64,000 nt of DNA from Lasiosphaeria ovina (lineage: Eukaryota > Ascomycota > Sordariomycetes > Sordariales > Lasiosphaeriaceae). The position numbers and the translations under genes are program-made. The stretch lies in NCBI GenBank assembly GCA_033439765.1, contig JAULSN010000003.1, positions 3,906,001-3,970,000 on the forward strand. The letters run 5' to 3'. Each line of letters starts with the position of its first letter. Position 1 is the stretch's first letter. The notes under the pieces were generated by a model that saw only the letters and a list, made by a program, of their open reading frames with translations, ran no database searches and was not told where the DNA came from. Positions 1 through 10,554 of the stretch are shown here, in pieces.

Positions 1-1610
1 AACTTTTTCTTCTCCTCAAACTTGACGCGCTCCTGGTCGAATTTGGTCATCTCTTTGATCAAACTCTGCGTCTCTTTTTCCTGCGCCTCGCACTCTTTGC
101 TGCCCTTGGAGTAGGCTTTCTCGAGGTGCTTGATCAGTTTCTCGCTCCCATTGTGCTTCTCAAGTTCGGCGTCGAGCTGTGTTTGCATCTGGCCAATAGC
201 TTCCTCCGTAACAGCAATGTTGTCGTCGCATTCGCTAATGTACAGCTGATACAGGGCTGACTGCTTCATGGCAAGCTCGTTCTCGTCGCGAACAAACGCA
301 AGAGCCGTGTCTTTCTTGTCCTCGAGGCTGTTCCTCTCCTTCTCGACATGCTGAACGCGACCGCTTTTCTCTTGGCAAATATCGTTGAGAGCTTCCACGT
401 CGGCAGCCGACTCCTCGATGGGTGCTTTGTATCTCGAGGTACCGATGATGTCTTCGAGATACTCTAGAAGGCCGTCCTCGTGTTCGTTTCCTGCCTTTGG
501 CTTCATCTGGGCAATGGATTCGACTTCGCCCTGCAAGATCAGGAAGCGCTTGTGATCCAGATCGACGCCCCGATCGCGTAGCAAGGTGGTGACAGTTGTG
601 AAGTTGGAGCTCCTGCCGTTGATGTAGTACTGGCTGGAATTGTTCTTGAAGGCCTTGCGCGATATGACGAGATTGGAGTCGGGGATAACCTCGTGGCCGG
701 CGCCTCCCGGAAGGTCCATGACTTCCTGGAAATGGACAGCTACCTCGCAGTACTCGAGGTCCGGGTACTGGGCCGAGTTGTGGATGAGGGCTGAGATCTT
801 GCCCTGTCTCATCTTGCTGGCGCGGAAACCAAAGACAAAGAGCAGCGAGTCGATGACGTTGGACTTGCCAGAACCGTTGGGGCCGACAACAGAGGAGAAC
901 GAGGCGTGAAAGGGTCCAACCTCCTGCCGACCAGCGTAGCTCTTGAAGTTGGTAAGGATGAGATATGTAATGACGATGCGCGCCTTGGGGCCTGTGTCCT
1001 CGATGACTGGAATGGCCATGGTGCGCGACTTGAGCATGATGTCCATGGGCTTCTCAAGGATTGTATCCATGGCCTTGACAGGCTTGCTGGCTGCCAGAAC
1101 CGTCTCGTCCGCAGGCCGCAGCTGCAGGTTTATCGTTGTGGCGGTGATATCAGCAAGGGGCGTACTGTGCAGCTCTGACGACTCTGGAGAAGCGGACTGG
1201 TGGGGGGTGGGGAGCGGCGGCTGCAGGTCGGGTGTGGCGGCCTTGGACGCGCGCGGCGCAACGCTCTTTCGCTTCCTCGGCGACGGCTTCTTTGCCGGCA
1301 AGTCGGGCTCGGCCGTCATGGCCGTCTGGTCTGGATCGAATATCTCGCTGGGCTCGAGGCTGACGTCGGGGGGCGGCGCTATGCTGTTCTTCTTGGCACG
1401 CGTGCGCGGTTTGGGAGTCGCAGAGGCTTCGGTCATAGTCTTCCTCCTTCCGGCTTGAGTAGAGCGACGCGGGCTGGCGGCCGGGGCGGGCGTAAAGTCG
1501 TCTTCGCTGTCGTCGGCGACCTTAATGGTCGCGTCTGCAATTTCGTCATCTGATGAGTCGACGACAGCAGTGCGCCGGGTCGCGGCGCGGCGCGTCGGTC
1601 GCGTCGACAT
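1..1610 (-). CDS. SMC4: Condensin subunit SMC4, N-terminal part (cut by window edge)
   Basis: This is the ATPase/coiled-coil subunit of condensin, which acts in the nucleus in mitotic chromosome compaction. The frame is open without introns from the ATG at 1608-1610 to base 1, giving about 536 residues. A basic, Ser/Pro-rich leader of about 190 residues precedes the ABC head. The head contains LTNFKSYAGRQEVGPFH and a Walker A motif GPNGSGKS at residues 243-250 (Lys249). Next come VFGFRASKMRQGK, typical of SMC4 rather than the other SMCs, and the Q-loop ILQGEVE (Gln near residue 360). A charged coiled coil begins at about residue 400. Family SMC4 proteins are about 1300-1550 aa, so hinge, second coil and C-terminal head lie outside the window. 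The first ATG is chosen because the acidic leader in frame with it is typical. Condensin identity is family knowledge; the motifs are read directly. Confidence 0.95.
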   Translation of the reverse strand, partial: MSTRPTRRAATRRTAVVDSSDDEIADATIKVADDSEDDFTPAPAASPRRSTQAGRRKTMTEASATPKPRTRAKKNSIAPPPDVSLEPSEIFDPDQTAMTAEPDLPAKKPSPRKRKSVAPRASKAATPDLQPPLPTPHQSASPESSELHSTPLADITATTINLQLRPADETVLAASKPVKAMDTILEKPMDIMLKSRTMAIPVIEDTGPKARIVITYLILTNFKSYAGRQEVGPFHASFSSVVGPNGSGKSNVIDSLLFVFGFRASKMRQGKISALIHNSAQYPDLEYCEVAVHFQEVMDLPGGAGHEVIPDSNLVISRKAFKNNSSQYYINGRSSNFTTVTTLLRDRGVDLDHKRFLILQGEVESIAQMKPKAGNEHEDGLLEYLEDIIGTSRYKAPIEESAADVEALNDICQEKSGRVQHVEKERNSLEDKKDTALAFVRDENELAMKQSALYQLYISECDDNIAVTEEAIGQMQTQLDAELEKHNGSEKLIKHLEKAYSKGSKECEAQEKETQSLIKEMTKFDQERVKFEEKKK

Positions 1611-2111
1611 GGCGGGCGAACGGCAATTGCGGAGGGGAAAAATAGAAAAAAGGAGAAAGGAATTCGCCAATAAATTAAAGATTGGCAAAACAAAAGGCTG
1701 TACCCGTATATGGCGGTTTGAAGAAGTGGGCTAACTAGCGGCGTGTAGTGCGAAATGCAGCCAGCGTGGGCAGGAGCGAGTGTGGATTTTGCAAGCGGGC
1801 AGCACACCGGGCGGGAGATCACCCCGCTGTGCTTCTGTGTTGACATTGAGAGTTTGTAAACAAAGCAGCCACACAACAACGCCACTTCCGTGCACCGCCA
1901 CGTACAGTCAAAGTCGCGCGTCGCGGTCTCCCGTGACCCAAGTGCCTGGTAAGTGAATATTATGCGCCAATCGGGAATAGATGGAAGTTACCCTGGAGCT
2001 CCCGATTGCCGCGTCCCCTGCACCTCCACGACTGACAATGCCAATTCGAACTTCAGTCCCTAGCTTCACCACGTCGACCGACATGCGCCCCCGAGCACCG
2101 CCCGCCACACA
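1611..2111. promoter_or_regulatory. Divergent promoter region between SMC4 and the ELYS-like gene
   Basis: These 501 bp separate two divergent start codons and must hold the 5' leaders and promoters of both genes. I see no clear TATA box. An A-rich stretch lies near 1640-1680, next to the SMC4 start. No conserved ORF is visible. Confidence 0.5.
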
Positions 2112-3143
2112 ATGATTGACTTTACCATTTTCCAGGCGGCATTCCCCATAGACGGGCCATACCCGTACGACCAAACCGGCGTGCGCTCCATTGAAACCTT
2201 TCGCAAGTCATTCGACGGCGTCCTGTTCATCGATCGCGTGCTCAAGGCGCTCGACATTGGCGATGGTAGGCCAACGCGCGATTTGCTATCCAAGCCCCTC
2301 CTCCCTCCAGTTCGTCGCTAACAGCTATGCTGTCACAGGGAAAGTGTACCCCCCAAAGGGCGAAAATGCTCTGCGCACCCTACATCGCCAGATTTGCGAG
2401 AGCAAGGTCTCTTCACACCACAAGCTATCAGTTCTATTCTACTTGCTGCTCGACTTTGACGACGTCCGTGGCGGCCGTTCTCTCCTCGCCGGCGCCCTTG
2501 CTGAAGAATCCGGACTGCCCCAGACTTATCAGGTCCTTATGAGGGGCTTGTGGCATATGGATCGCAAGGAGTTCAAGGTGTGTATTGTCCCAGTGTCCTT
2601 TCACGAAATGGGGAGCTTCGTGCTGACAACATCGCGCACCAGTTTGCTCTCGAGCATCTTGCCCATCCTTCGCTACCTCCTTCCGAGTTTGCTGACGACA
2701 TCATCATCGCCCTGGTCCGCCATGCTGTGGGTCATGACTACAGCCTGCCGTTAGCCTACTACCACACCATTCGGCCCATATTCAAGAAGGCCGAAGCCTT
2801 GGATCTCCTCTTTGGCGCACTGGCGCGGACCAGTGTCACAGAAGCACTTTATTTCTTGCGCACGTATCCCGATCACATCCGGCAGCAGTTGTTCGAGAGG
2901 CTCGTGTCGTCCGTCCTTGACCACCCCCAAGCCGTCGGCCCCAGGGGCAAGGAGCTTGTAAGTTTGCCGCTCAGTAGCGCCGAGGAGAAATGGCTGCGAG
3001 ACTATCTCACGGCAGGCGACGGGAAAAAGTCTAAGAACGCAAAACCCGTTACCCAGATGAGACAGATTGTCACGGGCCGGGTTCGTGGGTCCCTCACATT
3101 TGGTGAGCCCGGTGGGCAGGTCTACTCTGCCAGGGCACGGTAA
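2112..3143 (+). CDS. ELYS-like domain protein (nuclear pore associated)
   Basis: Three exons, 2112-2265, 2339-2577 and 2643-3143, join in frame to a 297-residue protein (introns 73 and 65 nt, GT..AG). The sequence starts MIDFTIFQ and continues with an all-helical region (residues about 40-250) with [29 protein letters not shown] and [19 protein letters not shown]. This resembles the ELYS-like domain found as a stand-alone protein of about 300 aa in filamentous fungi and fission yeast. In animals the ELYS/MEL-28 domain belongs to a far larger nucleoporin that recruits the Nup107-160 complex to chromatin. The C-terminus is basic ([23 protein letters not shown]), consistent with contact to DNA or an acidic partner. 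It is divergent from SMC4. Family assignment is by recognition; a role at the pore is inferred. Confidence 0.8.
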
Positions 3144-4963
3144 GAGGGTTTGGTTCATGGTGGCGTTTAGCAGAAAGAGCACAGCGACGGCGTTTGGTTG
3201 TTATTTAGAGTGCTTGCATACCGGAGATCTTCCAGGGTAAGGTTTCTCCCGTTCATCTTCTGCTTTTCGGGGGCACTGGCCAGCAGTTGTCAAATAAGTT
3301 ACCGACGGTGGTCTTGTCTAGACCTGGCTTGCCGGGCTATTAAGTCGGGATTGGGATAAGCCTCGTCCTTGGTCTGGCCACAACCCAACATGGGCTGTAT
3401 GTGAAGGTGGAAGGTCGGAATATTACACATGGGGCAGCCCAGCATCCCCCATGGTCGACTTGGCTGTTGGGGGCGTTAGACGGCCCTCTTGTGTTTGGCG
3501 GTGACTTGTATGTATAAGGTTCGTATACTCGACGAGTTTTACACTGAAAGACGCGAAGTCGTGAACCATCCCCGTGGGGGAGAGCAACTTATGAGGTGAG
3601 AACGTGTGGGATAACATAAATAACTTCTGAGTTTATTGCCAAAAACGAAGAAGTGAAATAAAAACCTCAACAGGTAATATTCTAGGCCTCGTTAATTGTA
3701 CTACTGACGCGAAAAAAATTAATAGGCTTACTTTGACAATAATAAGGCCTTCACAATGCAGGTTCGTTTACACAACGGTCATTCACACATGAGACACAGA
3801 TAACCTAACCTCAGTTGTGGTGCAAAATCTAAGTTTATTCTAGATGTCCCACAGAATAAATTAAGCAAGTAAAATATCAAACTATATTATTAGACAGTTA
3901 AGATAACAGCCCATGGGATCTCGGATTAGTTTCCATCAATGGTGTTTGTGATAACTTCAAACAAATTGGGTATTTCAAGGTAATATGTCCAATATTCTCA
4001 GAACTGCTTATCCCAAACACCACCTCGATCTAGCCACCCGAAAAAGTTCCATGGCTTTTTCATAGTTACAGTGTTGGAATGACAAGGTCATTCATAATAG
4101 TCACTATAGTAACCGTTGCGAAAGGGTGGTTGGGAGATTGGTGGTATGTTCATTTATCTCTGCTCTATTCCTTAGGGTTACAGGGTGCTTGGTGGTTTTG
4201 GGGGAGTGGGCTGTCCACAGGGTGGATGGTCCGTGCACACTAAGGTCACGTGCTAGGGCAGCTGACCCGTGTGTCCGGGCCAGGCCCACTATTCTTCCTG
4301 ACTGACCAATCAGGGCTATGCGGCCCGCCGAGCCGCCTCAGCCTCCGTAACTCTGATTGATCGGTTATTCCTACATACAGCCACAAGTTCAGAGATATTT
4401 TACCTTGACTACCTTGATATCCAGGAAGAGCAGGACTTCAAAATGAGAAAGATATATCCCGCTACCCTCTATATACACACCCCTAGAAACTAGACTTGTA
4501 TAAATTCAGCCAAGTACATAGGTAATTACCCCCAGGGCCGTTTACATATATATATAGAGTCTAGGTTTCTCATATACCCATCGTCCAAGAAGTGGGAGGG
4601 TTAACATGCACCACGATGTCCTTCTTGTACCTTTTCGCCTGCCATATGAGCTATGAGCGAACAGGCCACACCGTCACACGCGCACACGCCCCCACACCCA
4701 CGAATATGCTCTACCTACACAACAAGCCCACCACTGCGATTTATCAAATACAATGCCATGATCATTTCTCGCGCTGCTTCGCTCCGCTTAAAATAAATCC
4801 AATCCTACCCAACCCAAGTCTATGACAGGCTCGTCAATAAATACCCAACAGTCGTGGCCCCTTACTATACCGTCTCACAATTTATTCACATTATAGAAAA
4901 CATGCAGACGCAAACGGGAACAGACAGGCAGGCTCACCCGCATACATCACTGCATACCTCATT
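3144..4963. other. Intergenic, AT-rich, no gene seen
   Basis: About 1.8 kb between the 3' ends of the ELYS-like gene and the proline-rich gene, which are convergent. The stretch 3600-4100 is markedly richer in A and T and in TpA than the flanks, as expected of old RIP-degraded or simply non-coding DNA. Short frames here are under 80 codons and resemble nothing. A run of alternating TA lies near 4546-4556. Confidence 0.5.
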
Positions 4964-7186
4964 TTACCCCGAGGGAGCCGCCTTTTCGTACTCCCCCCTG
5001 AGCGCATCGACCTCGCGCTGTAGTGCGGTAAGATCCGCCAAAATATCATTTACAGCCGTCGCATCCTGAACTTCTCGCTGGCGCCCATATTCTTCTCCCC
5101 CTTCGAGGCCCGGTTCTTCCGCCAGTGTCTCGCTAAGGATGCGCACACTGTCGACGCTTGTCCTCCGGGCGGCCGGCGGCAGCGGGGGCGGCGCCGATAC
5201 CGTTGCATGTGACGAGTGGGCTGGCTGTCCATCGACACTGCTGCGGCTGCTGCCACGTGCCCTAGGCGGCGGCGGCGGTGCCATTGTCGACAGCTGCGAA
5301 GCAGAACTGCCATCTTTTGCGCGGCTGCCCACCCGCCGAGAGGCCGCTTCTAAAGAGGAGACGCTCGACGGTCTTTTGGAGCGGACAGATGCGTTACGCG
5401 CGGGTGGTGGAGGTGGGGGGGATAGCTTGCTGATGTGGCCATGGCTAGAAGGAGGCGCCGATAGGTTGGGAGTGTCAGAGGAAGAAGCAATGGAAACTAC
5501 GCTATATACTGGTTGGCCGCCGGCGTTCCCTGCATCGGTATCCTTGTCCGAAGGCGACGACAGGCTGGCGGGCAGCGGCGAAAACTCGGACGTGTCTAAA
5601 GGACTCCGATCTTGGGTGCCAGATATGGAGGGCAAAAAACCTGCAGCCGATGGAGATGCAAAAGAGCTTGAGGCGCGAGAGGCGTGCGCTGGCCGCCGGG
5701 GCGGTGGTGGCGCCGGTGCATGGACACTAACACGGAGGCTAGAAGAGCGGGACCTGACGGAATCTAGCGAGGACCTCCTCATGGATTGGTCTGTATCGTC
5801 TTGTTGGGCTGCTGATATCACTGCTGGAGTGCTAGCCGGAGTAGTAATCCTGCTTTCTGACCGCCCATGGGGTTGCCGCCTTGGTGGCGGCGGAGGCTTC
5901 TTAGGCGTTGGTGACAATGCACCAGTAGCGGTCGACGTCCCAAGAGAGGCATTTGGAGGCGTCGGTGGCCGTGGAGGCTGAGCGGCGATTACTTCGGGCT
6001 CGACATCTAGTTCTGGAATCTTGCCAGCTGCTTCGCGATCAAATATGCTTTCTGCTACGTCATCGGAGAAAAATATCACGGGTGCAGGGGGCAGCGGCTT
6101 GTTGACATCAGAGGAAGCAGGCTGCTGCAGTCTGGAAGGCGACGCGAGGGGCGAGGTAGCCGATCGGTTCAGTTGGTTTGATAACGAAGACGAGGGCCCA
6201 GCAACACCATCTGTGCCCCATGTCTGACTTCGATCCTGGGCCTTGACCTCTGGCTTTATTAGCTTCCCGTGACGAGAGCTCGGAGGCGGAGGCTTTTTTC
6301 TTAGTGTTGTCGGAGGTTGCATTTTTGGCCGGGGACCGCCAATCAGGCCGTGCTGGTCATCCTCAATTTCTGGTTCCGATATCTCGTGTGAAGTACGCGG
6401 CGTATCCTGGACGGGGGGTGCGGCATCGAAAATCGACTGGCGCGAGATAGAAGAAGTGTCGGCCGTGCTTGCCCCATCGCCCGCAAACGTTGTCGACGGC
6501 GCCACCTGCAGTATGGGTGCCGGCATCAACCCCGGCGAGGATGCAGCAGCTGGGGATGAAGCCGGATTGCCGGCCTGGCCCGTCAACAGCAGGCGTCTAA
6601 ACGCATCCACGTCCAATGAGCCTTTTATTGCCGGCACTGCGCCAGAGCCGTGTTCTACGTCTCTCTGCCCTAGCTCAAGGTCCTGCAGCGTCTTCTGGAA
6701 AGGATTCGGCGGCGGTCCATGTGATTGTGATGATAGTTGGGCCCCTTTGGGCCACCCGTCGGCCGCGCCGACTGGCGCAACGTAGCCGAAGGGGCCCCGA
6801 GACTCATCGTCATCGTCGCTGGAAGTGCTGTCGTCTTGGCTGTCCCTCTCGGCGGGAGGAAAGCCATCAGGCACGCCAGCCGACTCGGGCGATGACGGCG
6901 GCGGCGACTGTACCCGGACCTTCTTCACAACCTTTGGTTTCTGAAAGCTCGTTGTCGGCGGGGGCGGGGTAGATTGTTGTCCGAGAGACTGCAGCTGACT
7001 TCGGAAAAGGTCACTCGGCGGCAGCGAAGGAATTGAGGCGGAAGCCAAAGGTGTCTCGGGGGGGTAACCGTCAACAGCAGGCGAAAGAGTAGGAACTGGG
7101 ACGGCCGTAACGGAAGCGACGGAAGGGACAATCGCAGCTTTGCGGCGGAAGGGGTTGTTGGAAGCCAAGGACGACGGTTGGGCCAT
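4964..7186 (-). CDS. Proline-rich, low-complexity protein with NPF motifs
   Basis: An uninterrupted frame of 740 residues. I take the start at 7184-7186 (MAQPSSLASNNPFRRKA) rather than the in-frame ATG 33 codons upstream, because the upstream residues are an Arg/Cys-rich run unlike the rest. The protein is mostly disordered, with many runs of 4-7 prolines (APPPPP, KKPPPPPRR), Ser-rich and acidic segments, and a short predicted coiled coil near the C-terminus (NDILADLTALQREVDALRGEYEK). Two Asn-Pro-Phe tripeptides are visible, one at residues 11-13 and one in PPPNPFQKTLQDLELGQ. NPF is the ligand of EH domains and polyproline binds SH3/WW/profilin, so a scaffold at endocytic or actin patches is a reasonable inference. 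I do not recognise the gene by name. Long open frames on the opposite strand here come from the biased composition. Confidence 0.8.
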   Translation of the reverse strand: MAQPSSLASNNPFRRKAAIVPSVASVTAVPVPTLSPAVDGYPPETPLASASIPSLPPSDLFRSQLQSLGQQSTPPPPTTSFQKPKVVKKVRVQSPPPSSPESAGVPDGFPPAERDSQDDSTSSDDDDESRGPFGYVAPVGAADGWPKGAQLSSQSHGPPPNPFQKTLQDLELGQRDVEHGSGAVPAIKGSLDVDAFRRLLLTGQAGNPASSPAAASSPGLMPAPILQVAPSTTFAGDGASTADTSSISRQSIFDAAPPVQDTPRTSHEISEPEIEDDQHGLIGGPRPKMQPPTTLRKKPPPPSSRHGKLIKPEVKAQDRSQTWGTDGVAGPSSSLSNQLNRSATSPLASPSRLQQPASSDVNKPLPPAPVIFFSDDVAESIFDREAAGKIPELDVEPEVIAAQPPRPPTPPNASLGTSTATGALSPTPKKPPPPPRRQPHGRSESRITTPASTPAVISAAQQDDTDQSMRRSSLDSVRSRSSSLRVSVHAPAPPPPRRPAHASRASSSFASPSAAGFLPSISGTQDRSPLDTSEFSPLPASLSSPSDKDTDAGNAGGQPVYSVVSIASSSDTPNLSAPPSSHGHISKLSPPPPPPARNASVRSKRPSSVSSLEAASRRVGSRAKDGSSASQLSTMAPPPPPRARGSSRSSVDGQPAHSSHATVSAPPPLPPAARRTSVDSVRILSETLAEEPGLEGGEEYGRQREVQDATAVNDILADLTALQREVDALRGEYEKAAPSG

Positions 7187-9374
7187 AGCTCGGAACTTTG
7201 GACTGGCAGCCCGAGGACGACGACGACAACGACGACGGCAAGACGGAATGGGCGGGCGGTTGGACTGACGAGACAGCGAACACACGGCAATGTGCTTTAG
7301 CTAGCAACCCATTCTCGACAGGCGCACGCTTTGTCCCTGCTTCTTCGCATTCGACGCGCTTTCGTTGCCTCGCGCGGGGTCCGTGAGGCGTACGTAAGGC
7401 GTGAAGGAGCAGAGCACAGGGGTCCAAGGTACAACCCAAGTCAGGTACGCAAGTGCCCACAAGGTAGGGGAAACACGGCTGGTATGCTCCGAGCACGGTC
7501 GGCAAGATGACGGGCAGGGCGGCCGGCTCACAAGCTGGCCAATCGATAAATGGTCTCGTCCGTCACTAATCACGGTCAAAACCCGACAGGAAGATGGCGG
7601 CACAGAATATCAATATCGTCGTTTACTGCAGCGTGCCACGGACATGGAAGGGAACGGTGGATGTCGTTGGGAATTTCGGATCAATCGGCGGGGTTTGGGC
7701 AGATACCCGTTCTGGATGCTAGGTCGGGTGAACCCCCCCTTCCCCCACCTCAGCCAATTCAGGACCACCAATCCATCCAACTGGGCACAGCTCTTTGTTG
7801 CGAGACCCCGAAAATCAACGGGGATGGATCTGAGATGGTCGTCTCCCTACTTGATCGCGACTGCGGGTACCGAAGCTTCCTACGAAGGTCCCTAACGGCC
7901 CGCCAGAATTTATTGACGTTCAAATGGGCTTTGGTGGCCACCTACATTGGTAGGGCTTATCGTTTACCTCGTTGCCCGATACGCACGGGCCAGTTCGAGC
8001 TTTGCTGCCTTACCTGCCTTTGAAAGCCTAGGAATAGGGAGGGGGTGGGTTTAGGTGGAATGCTCTGAAGACAGGGCACTAATAAGGTACCACCTATAGG
8101 TCACTTACACGCCTCGCTCGCCAGGAATGGGTCAGACTGATTTGTTTTTCACGCTGCGACAAGAGTGAATGGAAATTGGGAGCTGCCTGCCTCGCTGCCA
8201 AGAATCAATCAGATATCCTTACCAACAGAGCAGCCTATTTTTTTTTAAGTCACGCTCGCACTGGAAAAATTCGACAGCTTCCAGCGACTCGTGAAAAATG
8301 CAGCATGAGCAGACAGCCCCATCAAGAGAACCCAGCGAAACCAGCTCTCGATTCGAATTACGTGCCTAGGAAAAGAACCGGTCATCGTGACACGCAATCA
8401 AGGGCGCAAAATGGAGCACATCTGCAGCCGCAATAGCTATCATTACCTATCTAAGTTGCGGTAGATATGTCTAACGCTATAGAAGCACAAGAACGCCAGG
8501 TAGGCGGGGAGCAGCCGCCGTACATGGCCGAAACGGCGGAGGTTGGCAAGCGAATCCGAAGGCCCGTCATCGAGCCACACGGGTCAAGATATCGCGACCA
8601 TAATGTGCATCCCGTAAAAGCTGAAACAAAGGCTCTTGTTTGAAGGTACGAGCACGTGATCCTCTTCTAAAAAAAAAGTGAGCACAGAAGGGCGAAAGGG
8701 TTGAAGAAAATAGAGAGAGGTGGGAAGAGGAAGAAGAGGGGGGGAGGTGGGAAAATTCAGCCGGGGAAAAAAAAAACAAGAAATCCGCAAGACAAGAAAA
8801 GACGTAAACAAGCCGCAGCTAACACGCGCAGCTTTCGCGAACCTGAAAAATCTGCGACACACAAAACGCGCCGAAAAGACACAAAAATGCAACCGAAGGA
8901 TAAGATGGTCAGTCAAATGAAGAGATAATCATAACTCGAACCCGTCATCCATTGGTATAATTACAAATCCCTGTCCCCGGGGTCTCCCCCCAATTCTAGG
9001 CCGCCTGAATCGACTCGCTGTCGCGCAGTCGCGCGAAAAAATGCCAACGCCCACCAAGTCCCACTCGCCAGCCCAGCCTCTGGGAAGAATCTGAGGTATC
9101 TCAAGTAAACACAAAATGTGCGACGCGAGCAAATTGCTTCATAGAACAGCCGCAGAGACAGGCGTGCCAGCCAAGTCATCATTCCCGCGCACATTCATCA
9201 CAAAAGATGCCCCCCAACCAAACCCCAAAAGCTAGACAAAGCCTGAAGTGAGAGTGCGCGTGTCCTATGCGCCCAGTTCCCCAATGTTCCCAGATACCGT
9301 AACGCCGTTCGAAGAAGCCATCACATTAGAAGAAAAAAGACATCATCAAGAAACGGTCAGGAGAAGGTCGAGCC
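7187..9374. other. Intergenic between proline-rich gene 5' end and H1 3' end
   Basis: About 2.2 kb. It should contain the promoter of the proline-rich gene (7187 upward) and the 3' untranslated region and terminator of H1 (9374 downward). Purine-rich low-complexity sequence is present at 8690-8800 (G/A-rich on the plus strand). The frames found are short and unlike known proteins; I see no gene. Confidence 0.5.
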
Positions 9375-10554
9375 TCATGCCGCAGCAGCAGGTGCTTCAG
9401 CCTTCTCTGCCGCCTTCTTTGGTGTCTTCTCCTTTTTGGGAGCAGCCGCCTTCTTTGGCGCAGCCGCCTTCTTCGCAGGCGCCGCCGGCTTAGCTGTAGA
9501 CTTTGCGACACGGCCAGACTTGGTCTTGGTCAGGACTGTGGGCTTCTCAACAACAGCAGGGGCCTAGAAAGCGTTAGATTGCGTTGCGGCCTTGGGCGGG
9601 GTGAGAGCCACAAACCTTCTTGGGAGCGGCCACTTTCTTCTCCTTCTTGGCAGCAGGGACAGCCTTCTTCTCCTTGGGCTCCTTCTTGGGAGCGGCCTCC
9701 TTCTTGGGGGCAGCGGCCTTCTTGGGCGCGGCAGCCTTCTTTTCCTTGGGCTCCTTCTTCTCCTTGAGTTCCTTCTTGGGAGCCGCCGCCTTCTTCGGCG
9801 CGGCGGGCTTAGCAGCCTTTTTGGCGAGCTTGGTGCCGCCGGAAGCACCTGTTACAGGTTAGCATGCGTGAAAAACGAGGATAGGTTGCGCAATGCGTGA
9901 CGTGTCATACCCTTTGGTTGCTCGAAGAGACCCTTGTCGACACCAGTCTTCAGGGCCTTGTTGAAGAGCGAATCGAACATCTTGTCCGTGACAGTGATGG
10001 TGTTGTTGGCGCGGACATACTTCTTCAGAGATTGCCGGCTAAAAGCATGCGGGTTAGCAGGTGCAATCGTGAGAAACAGTCATCACGGTGTGGAACACCA
10101 TGAGATGATGAGTCGGGAGCGACGCATCATGTGAGATACAGTGCTACCCATTGAGGGAGGCGGAATTGCAGTGCCTTACCTAGAGCCGTTACGGTCCTTG
10201 AGCTAGTACGCGGGATGAAGAGTTAGTACATTGATTGACGTGGACGGAAGGCGGATGCAGAGCGGTGCCGAGACACGGTCGCAGATTCAATCACACAGGT
10301 CTTGCACCGCTGCCTGCGTTTGCCGACCGCGTGGGTCCAGAGGCGCAATGCGCCGGAAGAAAAGGGACGGGAATAAATACCGCAACAATGGCGTCGGTGA
10401 TCATGTCCTAATAAATGTTAGACACTGACGGATGATGCAAAAAATACGGGTAGTTCTGTGTGCATACCTGATACGAGCCATGAGTGCTCGCGGACTTGGC
10501 CTTGGGAGCAGCAGCAGCGCCCTCGGTCTTGGTCTCGGTCTTCTTGGGAGGCAT
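9375..10554 (-). CDS. Linker histone H1
   Basis: Six exons on the minus strand join in frame to 228 residues: 10554-10468, 10407-10381, 10202-10180, 10038-9911, 9848-9616, 9563-9375. All introns are GT..AG; exons 2 and 3 are only 27 and 23 nt. The product starts MPPKKTETKTEG. A winged-helix globular domain (about residues 25-88) reads SYQDMITDAIVALKDRNGSS, RQSLKKYVRANNTI and DSLFNKALKTGVDKGLFEQP. A Lys/Ala/Pro-rich tail (KKAAAPKKE and similar) runs to the stop. This is the usual fungal H1 plan, one globular domain and a basic tail, binding linker DNA at the nucleosome dyad. The microexons encode the DMITDAIVA and LKDRNGS segments and are required to restore the conserved domain. The first ATG follows a pyrimidine-rich leader on the coding strand. 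Confidence 0.93.

Noticed and set aside
5139..5981. 280-codon open frame on the plus strand opposite the proline-rich gene
   Set aside because: Gly-rich shadow of polyproline and Ser codons on the minus strand; no start context or relatives.
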